A DNA stretch of 64,000 bases from Candidatus Ozemobacteraceae bacterium (GTDB lineage: Bacteria; Muiribacteriota; Ozemobacteria; Ozemobacterales; Ozemobacteraceae): assembly GCA_035373905.1 (NCBI GenBank), contig DAOSOK010000003.1, positions 130,073 through 194,072 of the forward strand, given 5' to 3'. The notes beneath the pieces were generated by a model that saw only the letters and a program-made list of their open reading frames with translations, made no database searches and was not told the origin of the DNA. Position numbers and translations under genes: made by a program. Shown piece by piece: positions 43,301-52,448 of the stretch. How positions within the stretch are numbered: the first letter of the stretch is position 1; the number at the start of each line of letters is the position of its first letter.

Positions 43301-46300
43301 AATCAGCCAGTTATAAAAATGCCGACAACACGGCCAAGCCGATCACCTTCGACCCGACCGGCACGTCGGCGCAACCGCCCAGGATCTTCTCCGTCGCGGT
43401 GGCGCCGGTCGTGGCGAACCATCCGAGCAATACCAACATCCAGCTCGTGAAGGGCCCGGTCGCGGGCGGCCTGACCTATGAAGTCGCGTTCGAAACCGCG
43501 ACGATCAGCAACAACCTGCGCCTTCCGATCGACCAGAGCATCACGCCGAAACTCGAACTGCGCGATCCGTCGAACGGCCTGATCGATCAGGCGACCTTCA
43601 TCGGCTGGACGACGCATCAGATGGATGCCATCTCGCGGACGGTCGCCAAGTTCCAGAACTCGAACGCGTTCGCCAACGGCGCCCTGCAGCGCGCATCCTG
43701 CACCGTCGTGGTCTCGAACTTCCGCGATCTCTTCGAACCGACCGGTGTCACCCATACCGAAAACGCGACCCAGGTCTTCGATCTGTCGATGAAATCGACC
43801 TCGGCCGACGGCTTCGCGGGAACCGCAAGCCGGACGTTCGTAGTCGACAACCAGCCGCCGAAGCTCGCCCAGATCGATCCGAACAACGCCACCCTCGGCA
43901 TCACAGCCGCCGAAGCGGCCTCCTTCACGCTGACATTCGACGAGGCGATGAACGCCGAAGTCGGGTATCTCCCCAGCGCCTACCTCAAGAGCGGCGGCTC
44001 CTCGATCACCCTGAAGTGCACCGGGGCCGTCGATGGACCCGCGAACCGCTCGTTCCGGTTCGTGAACGCGCAGGCCATCAGCGGCATCGAAGGCACCTTC
44101 CAGTTCTACGTCTCATCGGCCCTCGACGAGGCCGGCAACGCCTACGCAACCACCAGCACGGGAACCGGAACCGTCACGATCAGGGCAAAAGGCCCCGTCC
44201 TCGCCAAGTATGAGGTCAGATCATCGCAGGAAACAACCGGGAAGAGCGGCATCGGCTTGGATTACAGCCCCTTTGCGACCCTGACCGGTCAGGCCGGCAA
44301 CCTCGCGACAATCAGTGTCTTCTTCTCGACCGGAACCGCAGGCGATCCCTACTGGCTGCACCTGGTCCAGAACGGCGTCACCGTGGCCAGCCGGTCGTTC
44401 ACGCCCACCGTCACGGGCGACGGACTCGTCGGCGTGGTGACCTGGGACGGCCGCCAGAAGACGACCGATGCCCAGCCGATCGACGGTCGGTATACCTACG
44501 AACTGCGCGTCTACGACAATTTCTTCAATGAAGCCAGCATCAGAGGCACACTCGTCTACGACTCGAAGGCTCCCCAGATGTCGCAGTGGAAGATCAGTCA
44601 CGGAGGTCCCGCACGCACCGGCGACACGATGACCTTCTTCAATCCGCAGATTCATTCATATGTGAAAATCGACGCCATCGGTGCGGTCGACGGAGGCGCC
44701 GTCTATCTGCGCACGATTCCGCTGGATGCCGCCCAGAGCACCGCCACCCAGACGTATGCGATGTCGCCCCTGAGTCCGAGCGGAAAAACCCTCTCGTTCA
44801 GCGGACGCACGACCGACAACAGCGCCTTCCTGCTCGACGGCGAATACTGGCTGCACCTCGCAGATGCCGCCGGCAACATTCTCGCCACGCCATTTACGCG
44901 CCTGTTCATCGATACCGTCGGGCCGAACATCGCCAGCATCAGCATGGCCCTGACGGGCGGCCAGCCCGTGACAAACAGGTATAATCCCCGCGTTGACAGC
45001 CTGGTCATATTCCTGACGACGGATGACGTTCCCGACGTCAGCAGCGGTCCGGCCTATATACGCATCAAGCAAGGTTCGACGATCATTCGCGATCTCGAGC
45101 TGCCTCCTCCGACCGGCGCCAATTACAGCGTCACGTGGGACGGCAAGAAGGCCCCGCCCAGTTCGGAATATGTCGGCGAAGGCCAGTATCAGATCACGGT
45201 GATCGACAGGGCCGAAAACCAGGGCGTGAACGGCGGAACGGTCTATTCCGTTCCTCTCGACGTCATCACGTCGGACTTCAAGTTCACAGCCGTGAAGCAG
45301 ACCAGTCCGACGACCCTCCTGCTGACATTCTCGCACGACGTCGATCCGACGCGGGCCGAAACGGCAAATAATGGGCAGTATGTTCTCTCGACGAATCCCG
45401 GAGTCGATCCCGGTGTGTATCCGACGTCGGCCAATGCCAACGGGAAGACGGTCACCCTCACCTTCGGATCGGTTTTCACACATAGCACAACCTATACAAT
45501 GATTGTCGCAAGCGCCACGAGTCTCGACGGATACCAGTTCGAGACGCCGCAGAGCCTCACGTTCACCGCCGACGGCCGGGGTCCGCAGCTGTCACAGGTG
45601 ACGTTCGACGGCGTGGCCAACGCCCAGGAGTTCAACGTCGTGTTCGACGAGGTCGTGAACGCGACCACGGCGACCACGTTGTCGAACTACACGCTGACGG
45701 CATCGGGGGCGACGGTCGATCTCGACCCGAGCCGGATCTTCGTGCGGGCCGACAACCGGTCGGTGCGCCTGAAAGCCCTCTCTACCGCGCATATCAAGGA
45801 AGGAATCCTGTATTCGCTGACGGCCCGGAACATCAGCGACACGATCGGAAACGTCGTCACGACCCAGTCCGTCGAGTTTGAGGGCCGCGACGTGACTCCG
45901 CCGGCGATCCGCGACAACATCTTCGTCTTCAGCAACCCGGCGAACCCGCTCGACATCACGATCGTGGTCCAGAGCAACGAGACGCTGTCGGAAGCGCCGA
46001 CGGCGGCGGTCAGCCAGGACGGCGGTACGGCCCAGACGATCAAGCTCCAGGGCAGCAGCAGCAATCCGAAACTGTACATGGGCGGCGTCCACCTCGCCAA
46101 GGCCGGCACGGCCTCGATCAAGGTCACGGCGACCGACATGTCCGGCAACAAGGCGGTCGAGACCGTCAGCTTCGCCACAGCCTACGTCAACGCAAACGTT
46201 CTCGCCTCGGTCAGCACGCCGGACAAGGCGTTCACAGCCGAGTTCGCGCCGGGCAGTCTGAAGGCAGACAGCATCGTCGCCGTCATCCCGACGCCGCTCT

Positions 46301-47271
46301 CGAAGCAGGCCGCGACGGCTTCGGTCCGCGGCGGCATCCGTCCGTCGTTCCTGGCGGGCATGCCGACGGCCGACAAGCAATCGCTGAGATTCGCAACGGT
46401 CGGCGGGGAGGCTTCCGAAGAGCTGAGCCCGGTGCAGGTCGGCTACACGGTAACGATCCCGACAGGTCGGCTCTCCAGTTCCTATAAGGTTTCCATGGCA
46501 TTACCCGGCGGCGTCCTTCCGGCCGGTTCGGGACTGTATAAAGCCTCCGACGACGGGAAATGGGCGGCGGTGGAGGCGGTCGTGAAGAACGGTCGCATCG
46601 ACGCTTCCGTTTCCAGCGCCGGCACCTTTGCCCTGTTGCGCGACACGATGGCCCCGCGCGCAAGCATGCTGACGAAGATCGAGCAGGGAACGGCGCTCCG
46701 CAGCGAACGACCGACGTTCGAATGGAGCATCGTCGAGGAGGGCTCGGGCATCACCGACGCCGGCGTGAAGGTCTTCATCGATGAGATCGAGACATCCGGC
46801 CGGATCACCCTGGATGCCGGGAAGGCCTCGTTCACGCCGTTCGACCGGCTGATCGACGGCGAACACACGATCGTGTTGAAGGCGAAGGACATCGCCGGAA
46901 ACGAGCGCGTGCTGCCCGCCGTGCGGTTCCAGGTCCAGCCGGCGCTGCAGGTGTTCGAGATCGTCCAGTATCCGAACCCGGCCCGCAGCCGCGCGACTCT
47001 GCGCGTCGCCACGAACCGCAACGACATCGACACGGACGATCTCGAAGTGGTCATCTACGACATCTCGGGCGACCGCGTCGCGGGCGAGGGCGAGTTGAGC
47101 GTCGTGAAGCGCCTCGACGGCGCGCGCCGGGTCGTCGACATGGCCTGGGACCTGCGGAACCGCGACGGCCGGAAGGTCGGAAACGGGGTTTATATCGCCA
47201 AGATCAAGCTTCGCGATCCTGACACGGGCAAGACCACCAAGGTCACCCACAAGATCGCGGTGTTGAGGTAG
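37369..47271 (+). CDS. Giant secreted Ig-module surface protein 2
   Basis: 3300 aa, GGAGG before the ATG. A signal peptide covers about residues 1-30. Its first module again has a dockerin-like DVNGDGIAGVGD. About fifteen Ig-like modules with D-x-x-PP linkers follow up to about residue 1560. Later SbsA-like strands include NFDKDMN near 1720 and TFDEAMN near 2190. The last 700 residues are clearly homologous to giant protein 1 (matching FDE...SNYTLTASG, DVTPP, NANV.AS blocks), ending with a YPNPAR FlgD-like domain and THKIAVLR. It lacks the four 350-aa repeats of protein 1. A lipoprotein gene follows 14 bases later. It is probably a surface adhesin or matrix protein. Confidence 0.85.
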   Translation: MRIHRRGKTSNRWVPALLALLAVAGTVFGTPTNPTLTLTSDVNGDGIAGVGDTITMSCRSSNVTAGDTPYVDAGTLGNSHFTLANVVSTFYSSIYGPLAKGSLDTASFRPRFFDDTGFLDSSNGIAVDVQPPNCPLGITIPSSYAHGPGGIYKKGDTLYFTLQFDDQDGIAGGNRMRVYADLTTIGLGTNVPLSGPTGVGVYTFNQVLPSGRERIADTLSVLAVDDAGNRSTYAAAISYDTREPEIESVTAVNVSGNPVVKIGDQVKLTVVISNYDNDKVTASQSILFGTSKPVLTKKSGSVGSSATFEYQFTVTAGTNLEDTNWLQFQVYAKDDADNEVEGWSNALAYDTIAPGFQSAMVSIIDKNGDVKPSNVAVIDDMIRFSGDLQTLPTDVTLTVDVSGIGGVTNQIIPTSPATTTFGLDFKIFQGTSEDYTPRAFTITAKDNGGNIVYQITMPVIYVDNLPPVLSSPQLTKISSGLATAKLNDTIAIQVNVANADGGEVWVDFRNIGGLASDTLSSAGGSTYRLEKTVLAPVSGYSVIDSSRSFVIWAKDNAGNVVQINSPSLSIDNDPPAFTLATYTVQPDLSSTHPYVRANDVLTFKATLAGSTLTTPHDSETVTVNLTALGGSANQALTFDGGEYTYQMTVPAGTVNNTRSFSFTATDNAANTDGRNVSIPIDNYSPVVGPMTITTLTDVNKVGVMNVGDTYAFGVPVDDPDGGTCTIDLSMLGSSSVSIMTYDPALKRYYTTVNATGTSLEQAGYVFKALVTDKAGNTMSSLSSAATVDCVMPVIYSANATFQDLVGSSTCANIGDKVTITANIELTRLDNGTPKVNLTSLGGAAAQTLYDDGVHDDGGAGDGLFGYTHTVAAGTTNGAWTTFTVELTDDAGNRAQMTAPETIYVDNQPLTITSFIASQTFDNNANTIVDLDGVYTTYPIVSTDSVRLTVRVTGAANDLGTLTVDLTPLGIQNTEFQMTPTAVTGGWTFTQEFMPIPGTTNRQSVNFSIKLTDRNGNEITTQSSPAIMVDNLPPTLIVYPISFVVDNGRLNEANEGDVLRIKVRVNNHDGILPMIDFTNLYYDNGLTPPSPTLFPPTGGPNEYSYDWTVPSGLGTTASLTILAYDSSANMTYGYTNSVRFLSRVPTFKSYPSTRVELSQDRIPTGYPNRIANPPNGYNAPTGDELTFTAVLGTVYNTANSPPATVLVDIRSIVSSTDDDFDLAYADGDINTYWYPLTYRSSISGGGNYVYSASYTVEAGSFDIPTASFAVRVLHPDVNSIVMASATMQCNPLSKFGIDTQIPTIQSQGLDIVSENGDNVASGLVNIGDILSVWAEINNFPDYYSPASVTAKIALTGNPNPFLSVPLTRVGTSQIWSANFSVATATMQNWPEVGGFIDATVIVNDDAANYAARTQPSTFTVDNTPPVIESAAITVNNTSPFASPDQPEVRYANVGDGYETSGDGIPADRLIASVTMSPTAMGDMAWIDLSPIQGTSTYSLSSLAGTFNNIRYTTLPGYSIATAVMDLATLTFNIHVRDNAGNRAQTTADVAIDTTRPRLMEATYDGFLLSLRFSETIKLNPTTFNPTFIRVGKTGNLTQANTVGNNPSALNLTADDLVSTMNDSNIIDIFVSSSTQAKIADWGSTTLYIAMGHLEDTVSGEAPEGARDAFIGRDLAGNWIVPLPRASTTRITIPSTYTTRPKLVGGSCVINSETDATLALNFDKDMNLNTIDTTTLEQLAIWRNRGFNQEDYANRYRFRQSVSSETINMDFSTSRVVTLKLAPETIDWLALQYTKTAGFINLAVNDPLPTNTNFNIPNTVPPLIRDQEGNRIQGIAPSVATMAVMTPLNSMFSINTASLTSSGTQTLLKIDFNAATSRRARLYTDNFTSDANRVILPCTSPVSFQKIYLAKNANLTGGSFPLTSAYVDYAQFNGLNPQYASTTVAIPLNESALQTILSWGNRQLYIACEQGSFVDLWGNESASYKNADNTAKPITFDPTGTSAQPPRIFSVAVAPVVANHPSNTNIQLVKGPVAGGLTYEVAFETATISNNLRLPIDQSITPKLELRDPSNGLIDQATFIGWTTHQMDAISRTVAKFQNSNAFANGALQRASCTVVVSNFRDLFEPTGVTHTENATQVFDLSMKSTSADGFAGTASRTFVVDNQPPKLAQIDPNNATLGITAAEAASFTLTFDEAMNAEVGYLPSAYLKSGGSSITLKCTGAVDGPANRSFRFVNAQAISGIEGTFQFYVSSALDEAGNAYATTSTGTGTVTIRAKGPVLAKYEVRSSQETTGKSGIGLDYSPFATLTGQAGNLATISVFFSTGTAGDPYWLHLVQNGVTVASRSFTPTVTGDGLVGVVTWDGRQKTTDAQPIDGRYTYELRVYDNFFNEASIRGTLVYDSKAPQMSQWKISHGGPARTGDTMTFFNPQIHSYVKIDAIGAVDGGAVYLRTIPLDAAQSTATQTYAMSPLSPSGKTLSFSGRTTDNSAFLLDGEYWLHLADAAGNILATPFTRLFIDTVGPNIASISMALTGGQPVTNRYNPRVDSLVIFLTTDDVPDVSSGPAYIRIKQGSTIIRDLELPPPTGANYSVTWDGKKAPPSSEYVGEGQYQITVIDRAENQGVNGGTVYSVPLDVITSDFKFTAVKQTSPTTLLLTFSHDVDPTRAETANNGQYVLSTNPGVDPGVYPTSANANGKTVTLTFGSVFTHSTTYTMIVASATSLDGYQFETPQSLTFTADGRGPQLSQVTFDGVANAQEFNVVFDEVVNATTATTLSNYTLTASGATVDLDPSRIFVRADNRSVRLKALSTAHIKEGILYSLTARNISDTIGNVVTTQSVEFEGRDVTPPAIRDNIFVFSNPANPLDITIVVQSNETLSEAPTAAVSQDGGTAQTIKLQGSSSNPKLYMGGVHLAKAGTASIKVTATDMSGNKAVETVSFATAYVNANVLASVSTPDKAFTAEFAPGSLKADSIVAVIPTPLSKQAATASVRGGIRPSFLAGMPTADKQSLRFATVGGEASEELSPVQVGYTVTIPTGRLSSSYKVSMALPGGVLPAGSGLYKASDDGKWAAVEAVVKNGRIDASVSSAGTFALLRDTMAPRASMLTKIEQGTALRSERPTFEWSIVEEGSGITDAGVKVFIDEIETSGRITLDAGKASFTPFDRLIDGEHTIVLKAKDIAGNERVLPAVRFQVQPALQVFEIVQYPNPARSRATLRVATNRNDIDTDDLEVVIYDISGDRVAGEGELSVVKRLDGARRVVDMAWDLRNRDGRKVGNGVYIAKIKLRDPDTGKTTKVTHKIAVLR

Positions 47272-47285
47272 AACGGAGAACCGCC

Positions 47286-47978
47286 ATGAACAGAAAATTC
47301 CTGGTTCTGATGATCATCGGCAGTATCATTCTCGTCGCCAGCGGCTGCGGCGGCGGGGGCGGAGGGAGCGGTCGCTACACCCTTCCCGGCGAGATCCCGA
47401 CACCGGGAACTGGCGGTGGAGGCGGCGGGGGCGGAGGAACGACGGAAACCGATCCCGACTCGCTGATCGCCTCGGCCTGGGAAGATTACAAATACGGCGC
47501 CTACAGCAGCGCCATCGGCAAGTTCAACCAGGTGCTCTCACTGACCGGCGTCACCGAAAGTCAGAAGGCGGAGGCCTATAACGGCCTCGGCTGGTCGCTG
47601 ACGAAGTCATCGGGCGTCAGTTCGGCCATCTCGGCGTTCACGCAGGGTGCCTCGCTGAGCAACGAGTCGAAAATCGGTCTCGCAGCCGCGCTCATTCAGC
47701 GCGGGGAGGCCAACAGTCTTCCGAACGCAATTCAGGCGATCCGCAACGCGGGCATCGTGAGCACGAGTTCGAAGTTCACGCCCCGGGTCGATCATCCGAT
47801 CGGGATCAGCAACGCGGAGGTTCATGCCATGCTCGCGTTCTGCTACTTCTGGACCGGGGACAAGACGAGCGCGGCCTCGCACCTGACCCAGGCCCACCAG
47901 GAAGACCCGGCTTCCGGCAGCCCGACCGACCAGATTTACCAGACGCTCGTCCGGCTCGGGGTATATGCTACCGATTGA
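47286..47978 (+). CDS. TPR-like outer-membrane lipoprotein 2
   Basis: 230 aa with GGAG before the ATG. The signal sequence ends at LVASGC (Cys near residue 21), followed by Gly runs. The helical domain (about 60-230) matches lipoprotein 1 at AEAYNGLGW, NAEVHAML and the final SPTDQIYQTLVRLG segment. It forms a unit with the second giant protein, repeating the arrangement at 24321-36994. A terminator follows. It probably sits on the inner face of the outer membrane. Confidence 0.8.
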   Translation: MNRKFLVLMIIGSIILVASGCGGGGGGSGRYTLPGEIPTPGTGGGGGGGGGTTETDPDSLIASAWEDYKYGAYSSAIGKFNQVLSLTGVTESQKAEAYNGLGWSLTKSSGVSSAISAFTQGASLSNESKIGLAAALIQRGEANSLPNAIQAIRNAGIVSTSSKFTPRVDHPIGISNAEVHAMLAFCYFWTGDKTSAASHLTQAHQEDPASGSPTDQIYQTLVRLGVYATD

Positions 47979-48000
47979 TATACACTAATTACTACACAAA

Positions 48001-48028
48001 TGCGCCCAGGCAATGCCGGGGCGTTTTT
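48001..48028 (+). terminator. Rho-independent terminator of the giant-protein region
   Basis: GCGCCCAGGC (48002-48011) pairs with GCCGGGGCGT (48015-48024, one A-G mismatch) and runs into TTTTT, 22 bases after lipoprotein 2. Confidence 0.8.
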
Positions 48029-48044
48029 CTTTTCGGCCGGTGAC

Positions 48045-48070
48045 GGGGCGGGGTTCAACCCCGCCCCTGC
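48045..48070. repeat. Dispersed short palindrome, copy C
   Basis: GGGGCGGGG (48045-48053) and CCCCGCCCC (48059-48067) flank TTCAA, followed by TGC as in copy A. Confidence 0.8.
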
Positions 48071-48203
48071 AACATGCAGGGAATACCGAATTGAACCGGA
48101 GTTGAGCGATTTTGAAAATATTTTCGAAAAAGCATTCGGGAAACGACGGTTTTGGCCGAAAGGGGTTGATGAGCAGTCTCATCGTTTGCCAAGGGGGAAT
48201 CAT

Positions 48204-49163
48204 ATGAGTATGATCCGCAAACTTCTCCTCCTCACGGCGCTGGCCGCAGTGACAACCGCGCCGGCGTTCGCAGAATCGGCCGGTCGGGCCGGAGCGTTTC
48301 TCAAGATGGGCGTCGGCGCCCGCGCGCTCGGCATGGGCAGCGCTTTCACGGCGATCGCCGACGACTCGACGGCGGCGTTCTGGAACCCCGCCGGCCTCGC
48401 GACGCTCGAAAAGTCCGAAGCGTCCTTCATGCACGCCAAGCTGACGCTCGACCGCACGTACAACTTCCTCAACTACGCCCATGTCATGAAGGACAAGGAC
48501 GGGAAGAAGAAATACACGGTCGCCCTGTCGCACATCCGGTTCGGTATCGACGGCATTCCTGAAACGCGTCTGGCGCTCGACGGCCGCGGGAACCCCGACA
48601 CGACCGGAACGGGCGTCTACGTTCCCGGCAATCCTGTGTATATCTACAGTTATTTTGATGACACCGAGTCGGCCACGTTCGGCACATACGCCCGCAAACT
48701 CTCCGACAAGCTGTACGGCGGCGTGAACGTGAAACGGCTGAACCAGGACCTGTTCACCAATTCGGCCGACAGCTGGGGCATCGATCTCGGCTTCCTGTAC
48801 AAGGCCACCGACAAGGGTACCGTTGGTCTTTCGATCCGTGACATCGGCGAAAGCCTCAAATGGGACACCGACAGCGGTCATTCCGACACCGTTCCGATCA
48901 CCACCACGATCGGCGGCGCCTACAAGACGTCCGACCGCATGACGGTCGCCGTCGACCTGAACAAGGTCGAGGACCTCGACGCGAAGTTCCGGGCTGGCAC
49001 CGAGTATTGGCTGAACGACAATGCCGCGGTCCGTATGGGCACCCAGGCAGGAGACTTGACGCTGGGCGCCAGCTTCAAGCTGGATACGTGGCGGTTCGAC
49101 TACTCGTACGTCGACGAGACGCTCGGCGAGGCGCACCGTATGTCGGCCTCGAAACAGTTCTGA
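48204..49163 (+). CDS. PorV/PorQ-family outer-membrane beta-barrel protein
   Basis: 319 aa from the ATG after AAGGGGGA; the frame is open further back only through repeat DNA. A signal peptide (1-23, ending PAFA) leads into the family's N-terminal hallmark: GAFLKMGVGARALGMGSAFTAIADD followed by AAFWNPAGLA (about residues 30-70). Alternating beta strands continue to an aromatic C-terminal Phe, as in outer-membrane barrels. PorV shuttles type IX secretion cargo in Bacteroidetes; homologues occur in several other phyla, some without known T9SS. Its place directly after two giant proteins with YPNP-type C-terminal domains makes an export role worth testing. Confidence 0.85.
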   Translation: MSMIRKLLLLTALAAVTTAPAFAESAGRAGAFLKMGVGARALGMGSAFTAIADDSTAAFWNPAGLATLEKSEASFMHAKLTLDRTYNFLNYAHVMKDKDGKKKYTVALSHIRFGIDGIPETRLALDGRGNPDTTGTGVYVPGNPVYIYSYFDDTESATFGTYARKLSDKLYGGVNVKRLNQDLFTNSADSWGIDLGFLYKATDKGTVGLSIRDIGESLKWDTDSGHSDTVPITTTIGGAYKTSDRMTVAVDLNKVEDLDAKFRAGTEYWLNDNAAVRMGTQAGDLTLGASFKLDTWRFDYSYVDETLGEAHRMSASKQF

Positions 49164-49190
49164 GGCGGAAACCGGATTCAACGATTTTTT

Positions 49191-49224
49191 CAAGGACGAT
49201 CGGGAACAATCCCGGTCGTCCTTG
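49191..49224 (+). terminator. Hairpin after the PorV-like gene
   Basis: CAAGGACGA (49191-49199) pairs with TCGTCCTTG (49216-49224), extended inside by CGGGA/TCCCG. It has no T-run after it. Confidence 0.5.
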
Positions 49225-49260
49225 GTTCGTCTTGGGCAAAATATCTCAAGGGGGCGACTC

Positions 49261-49285
49261 TGGGCGGGTTTGAAACCCGTCCCTA
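49261..49285. repeat. Dispersed short palindrome, copy D
   Basis: GGGCGGG (49262-49268), TTTGAAA, CCCGTCC (49276-49282). The right arm has one T for C, still a G-T pair in RNA. Confidence 0.7.
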
Positions 49286-49304
49286 GATCATCTTTCTCGG
49301 GTTT

Positions 49305-49328
49305 CAACTTCGAACTTCTTCGAAGTTG
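49305..49328. promoter_or_regulatory. Perfect 10-bp inverted repeat before the STAS gene
   Basis: CAACTTCGAA (49305-49314) and TTCGAAGTTG (49319-49328) are exact complements with a CTTC centre; a third half-site CTTCGAAG follows at 49332-49339. It is 64 bases before the ATG. It could be an operator or an RNA hairpin. Confidence 0.45.
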
Positions 49329-49391
49329 CATCTTCGAAGAAAATGCTGTAAGGTGGTCACGCTCGGAGTTGAGCATCCCGGGAGGAAACGT

Positions 49392-49736
49392 ATGGAATTG
49401 AAAATCGACTTAAAGCCCAAGGCTGACGGCGTCATGCTTATCGTACTTCGCGGCGAGATCGGTACCGAAACGGTCAACGATTTCAAGGACAAGATCGACC
49501 AGATCGTCGCCGAGGGGCAATCCAAGCTGATCATGGATTTCCAGGAAGTGAACTACCTGAACAGCATGGGGCTCGGCGTCGTCGCGGCAACCCTAAAGAA
49601 GGTCAAAAAGTCCAAGGGCGACCTCAAGCTGATCCGTCTCTCCCCGGCGGTCCAGGAACTCTTCGAGCTGACCCGGCTCACCAAGGTCTTCGAGATTTTC
49701 GAAACCGAGGAAGAAGCGGTAAAAAGCTTCTCCTAA
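49392..49736 (+). CDS. STAS-domain anti-sigma factor antagonist
   Basis: 114 aa from the ATG after GGGAGG. It is a single STAS domain: VLRGEIGTETVNDFKDKID near residue 18, then LIMDFQEVNYLNSMGLGVV with the phosphorylatable serine S58. Such proteins, in the dephospho state, bind an anti-sigma kinase and free its sigma factor. No RsbW-like kinase or SpoIIE phosphatase is adjacent, so partners lie elsewhere. The adjacent inverted repeat may control expression. A hairpin follows, separating it from aroE. Confidence 0.9.
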   Translation: MELKIDLKPKADGVMLIVLRGEIGTETVNDFKDKIDQIVAEGQSKLIMDFQEVNYLNSMGLGVVAATLKKVKKSKGDLKLIRLSPAVQELFELTRLTKVFEIFETEEEAVKSFS

Positions 49737-49746
49737 GCATCCCACC

Positions 49747-49770
49747 GGCCCCGGCACCCGCCGGGGCCTT
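49747..49770 (+). terminator. Hairpin between STAS gene and aroE
   Basis: GGCCCCGGC (49747-49755) pairs with GCCGGGGCC (49760-49768) across ACCC; only two T follow. It directly abuts the aroE start and may mask its ribosome site. Confidence 0.55.
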
Positions 49771-49771
49771 C

Positions 49772-50614
49772 GTGTCAATGGACATCACCTCCCGCACGCG
49801 ATTATTCGGGCTCCTCGGAGATCCGGTCGGTCATTCCATCAGCCCGGCCCTTTGGAACGCCGCCTTCGCGGCATCGGGAATCGATGCCGCGTATCTCGCC
49901 TTCACCGTTACCGCCGACCGTCTCGAGTCGGCCGTGCATGGTCTCCGGGACATCGGCGCCGGCGGCTTGAACGTCACCAGGCCTCACAAGGAAACCGCCT
50001 TCCGCCTCTGCACCCGTTATCACGGGGCTGCGGCCGCGATCGGGGCCGTCAACACCCTCTGGTTTCCCGACGAGAGAGAAATCATGGGGGCCAATACGGA
50101 TGCGGACTCCTTTTTCGATCTGCTTGAAAACGGGCTTCCCCCGTTCGAACGGGCGCTTCTTCTCGGGGCCGGCGGGGCTGCCAGGGCGGTTCTCTGGGCC
50201 TTTTGCCAAAGAGCGATTCCCGTGGTATATTGGGCCAACCGGACCCGATCGCGCCTGAAAACGTGTTTCCCGACCGGAACAACCGACGTGGTCCCCACGT
50301 CCTGGGAGGAAAGATCCCTATCGGATGCCGTTCATTGTGCCGATATTATTGTGAATGCCACCCCTCTCGGCTGGCATCATGATGATCACCTTGATGTGCT
50401 GAACGAAATCGACGGAGCCAGAACCGTGTACATCGACCTGAACTACGAGCCCTCCTCCCGCCTGCTGAAAGCCGCGCGGGATACCGGGGCCCGCGTCATC
50501 GACGGTTCCGAGATACTGATTCGTCAGGGTGCGGCGGCATACAAACTCGTCACGGGGCAGCCGGCCCCCGAGTCTGTCATGCGGCGCGCCGTCATGAACC
50601 TCATCCGCGGATAG
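49772..50614 (+). CDS. aroE: Shikimate dehydrogenase
   Basis: 280 aa from the GTG at 49772, or 278 from the ATG at 49778; neither has a good ribosome site. It reduces 3-dehydroshikimate to shikimate with NADPH. Seen motifs: shikimate-binding SISP near residue 23, NVTRPHKE near 67 with the catalytic lysine, NTDADSF near 109 with the catalytic aspartate, the NADP glycine loop GAGGAARA near 131 and the C-terminal QGAAAYKLVTGQ near 255. Oddities are R for V in NVTxPHK and S for G after NTDxD, both minor. It is 15 bases before pilB, so they are likely co-transcribed. Confidence 0.92.
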   Translation: MSMDITSRTRLFGLLGDPVGHSISPALWNAAFAASGIDAAYLAFTVTADRLESAVHGLRDIGAGGLNVTRPHKETAFRLCTRYHGAAAAIGAVNTLWFPDEREIMGANTDADSFFDLLENGLPPFERALLLGAGGAARAVLWAFCQRAIPVVYWANRTRSRLKTCFPTGTTDVVPTSWEERSLSDAVHCADIIVNATPLGWHHDDHLDVLNEIDGARTVYIDLNYEPSSRLLKAARDTGARVIDGSEILIRQGAAAYKLVTGQPAPESVMRRAVMNLIRG

Positions 50615-50629
50615 GAAGGAACTGCAGGA

Positions 50630-52384
<1,755 letters not shown>

Positions 52385-52448
52385 CCGTCCGCATTTTCTA
52401 TCTTTGATTCTATAGCAAAGAAGTCCTCTCATATAGGAGCATCAGGGA

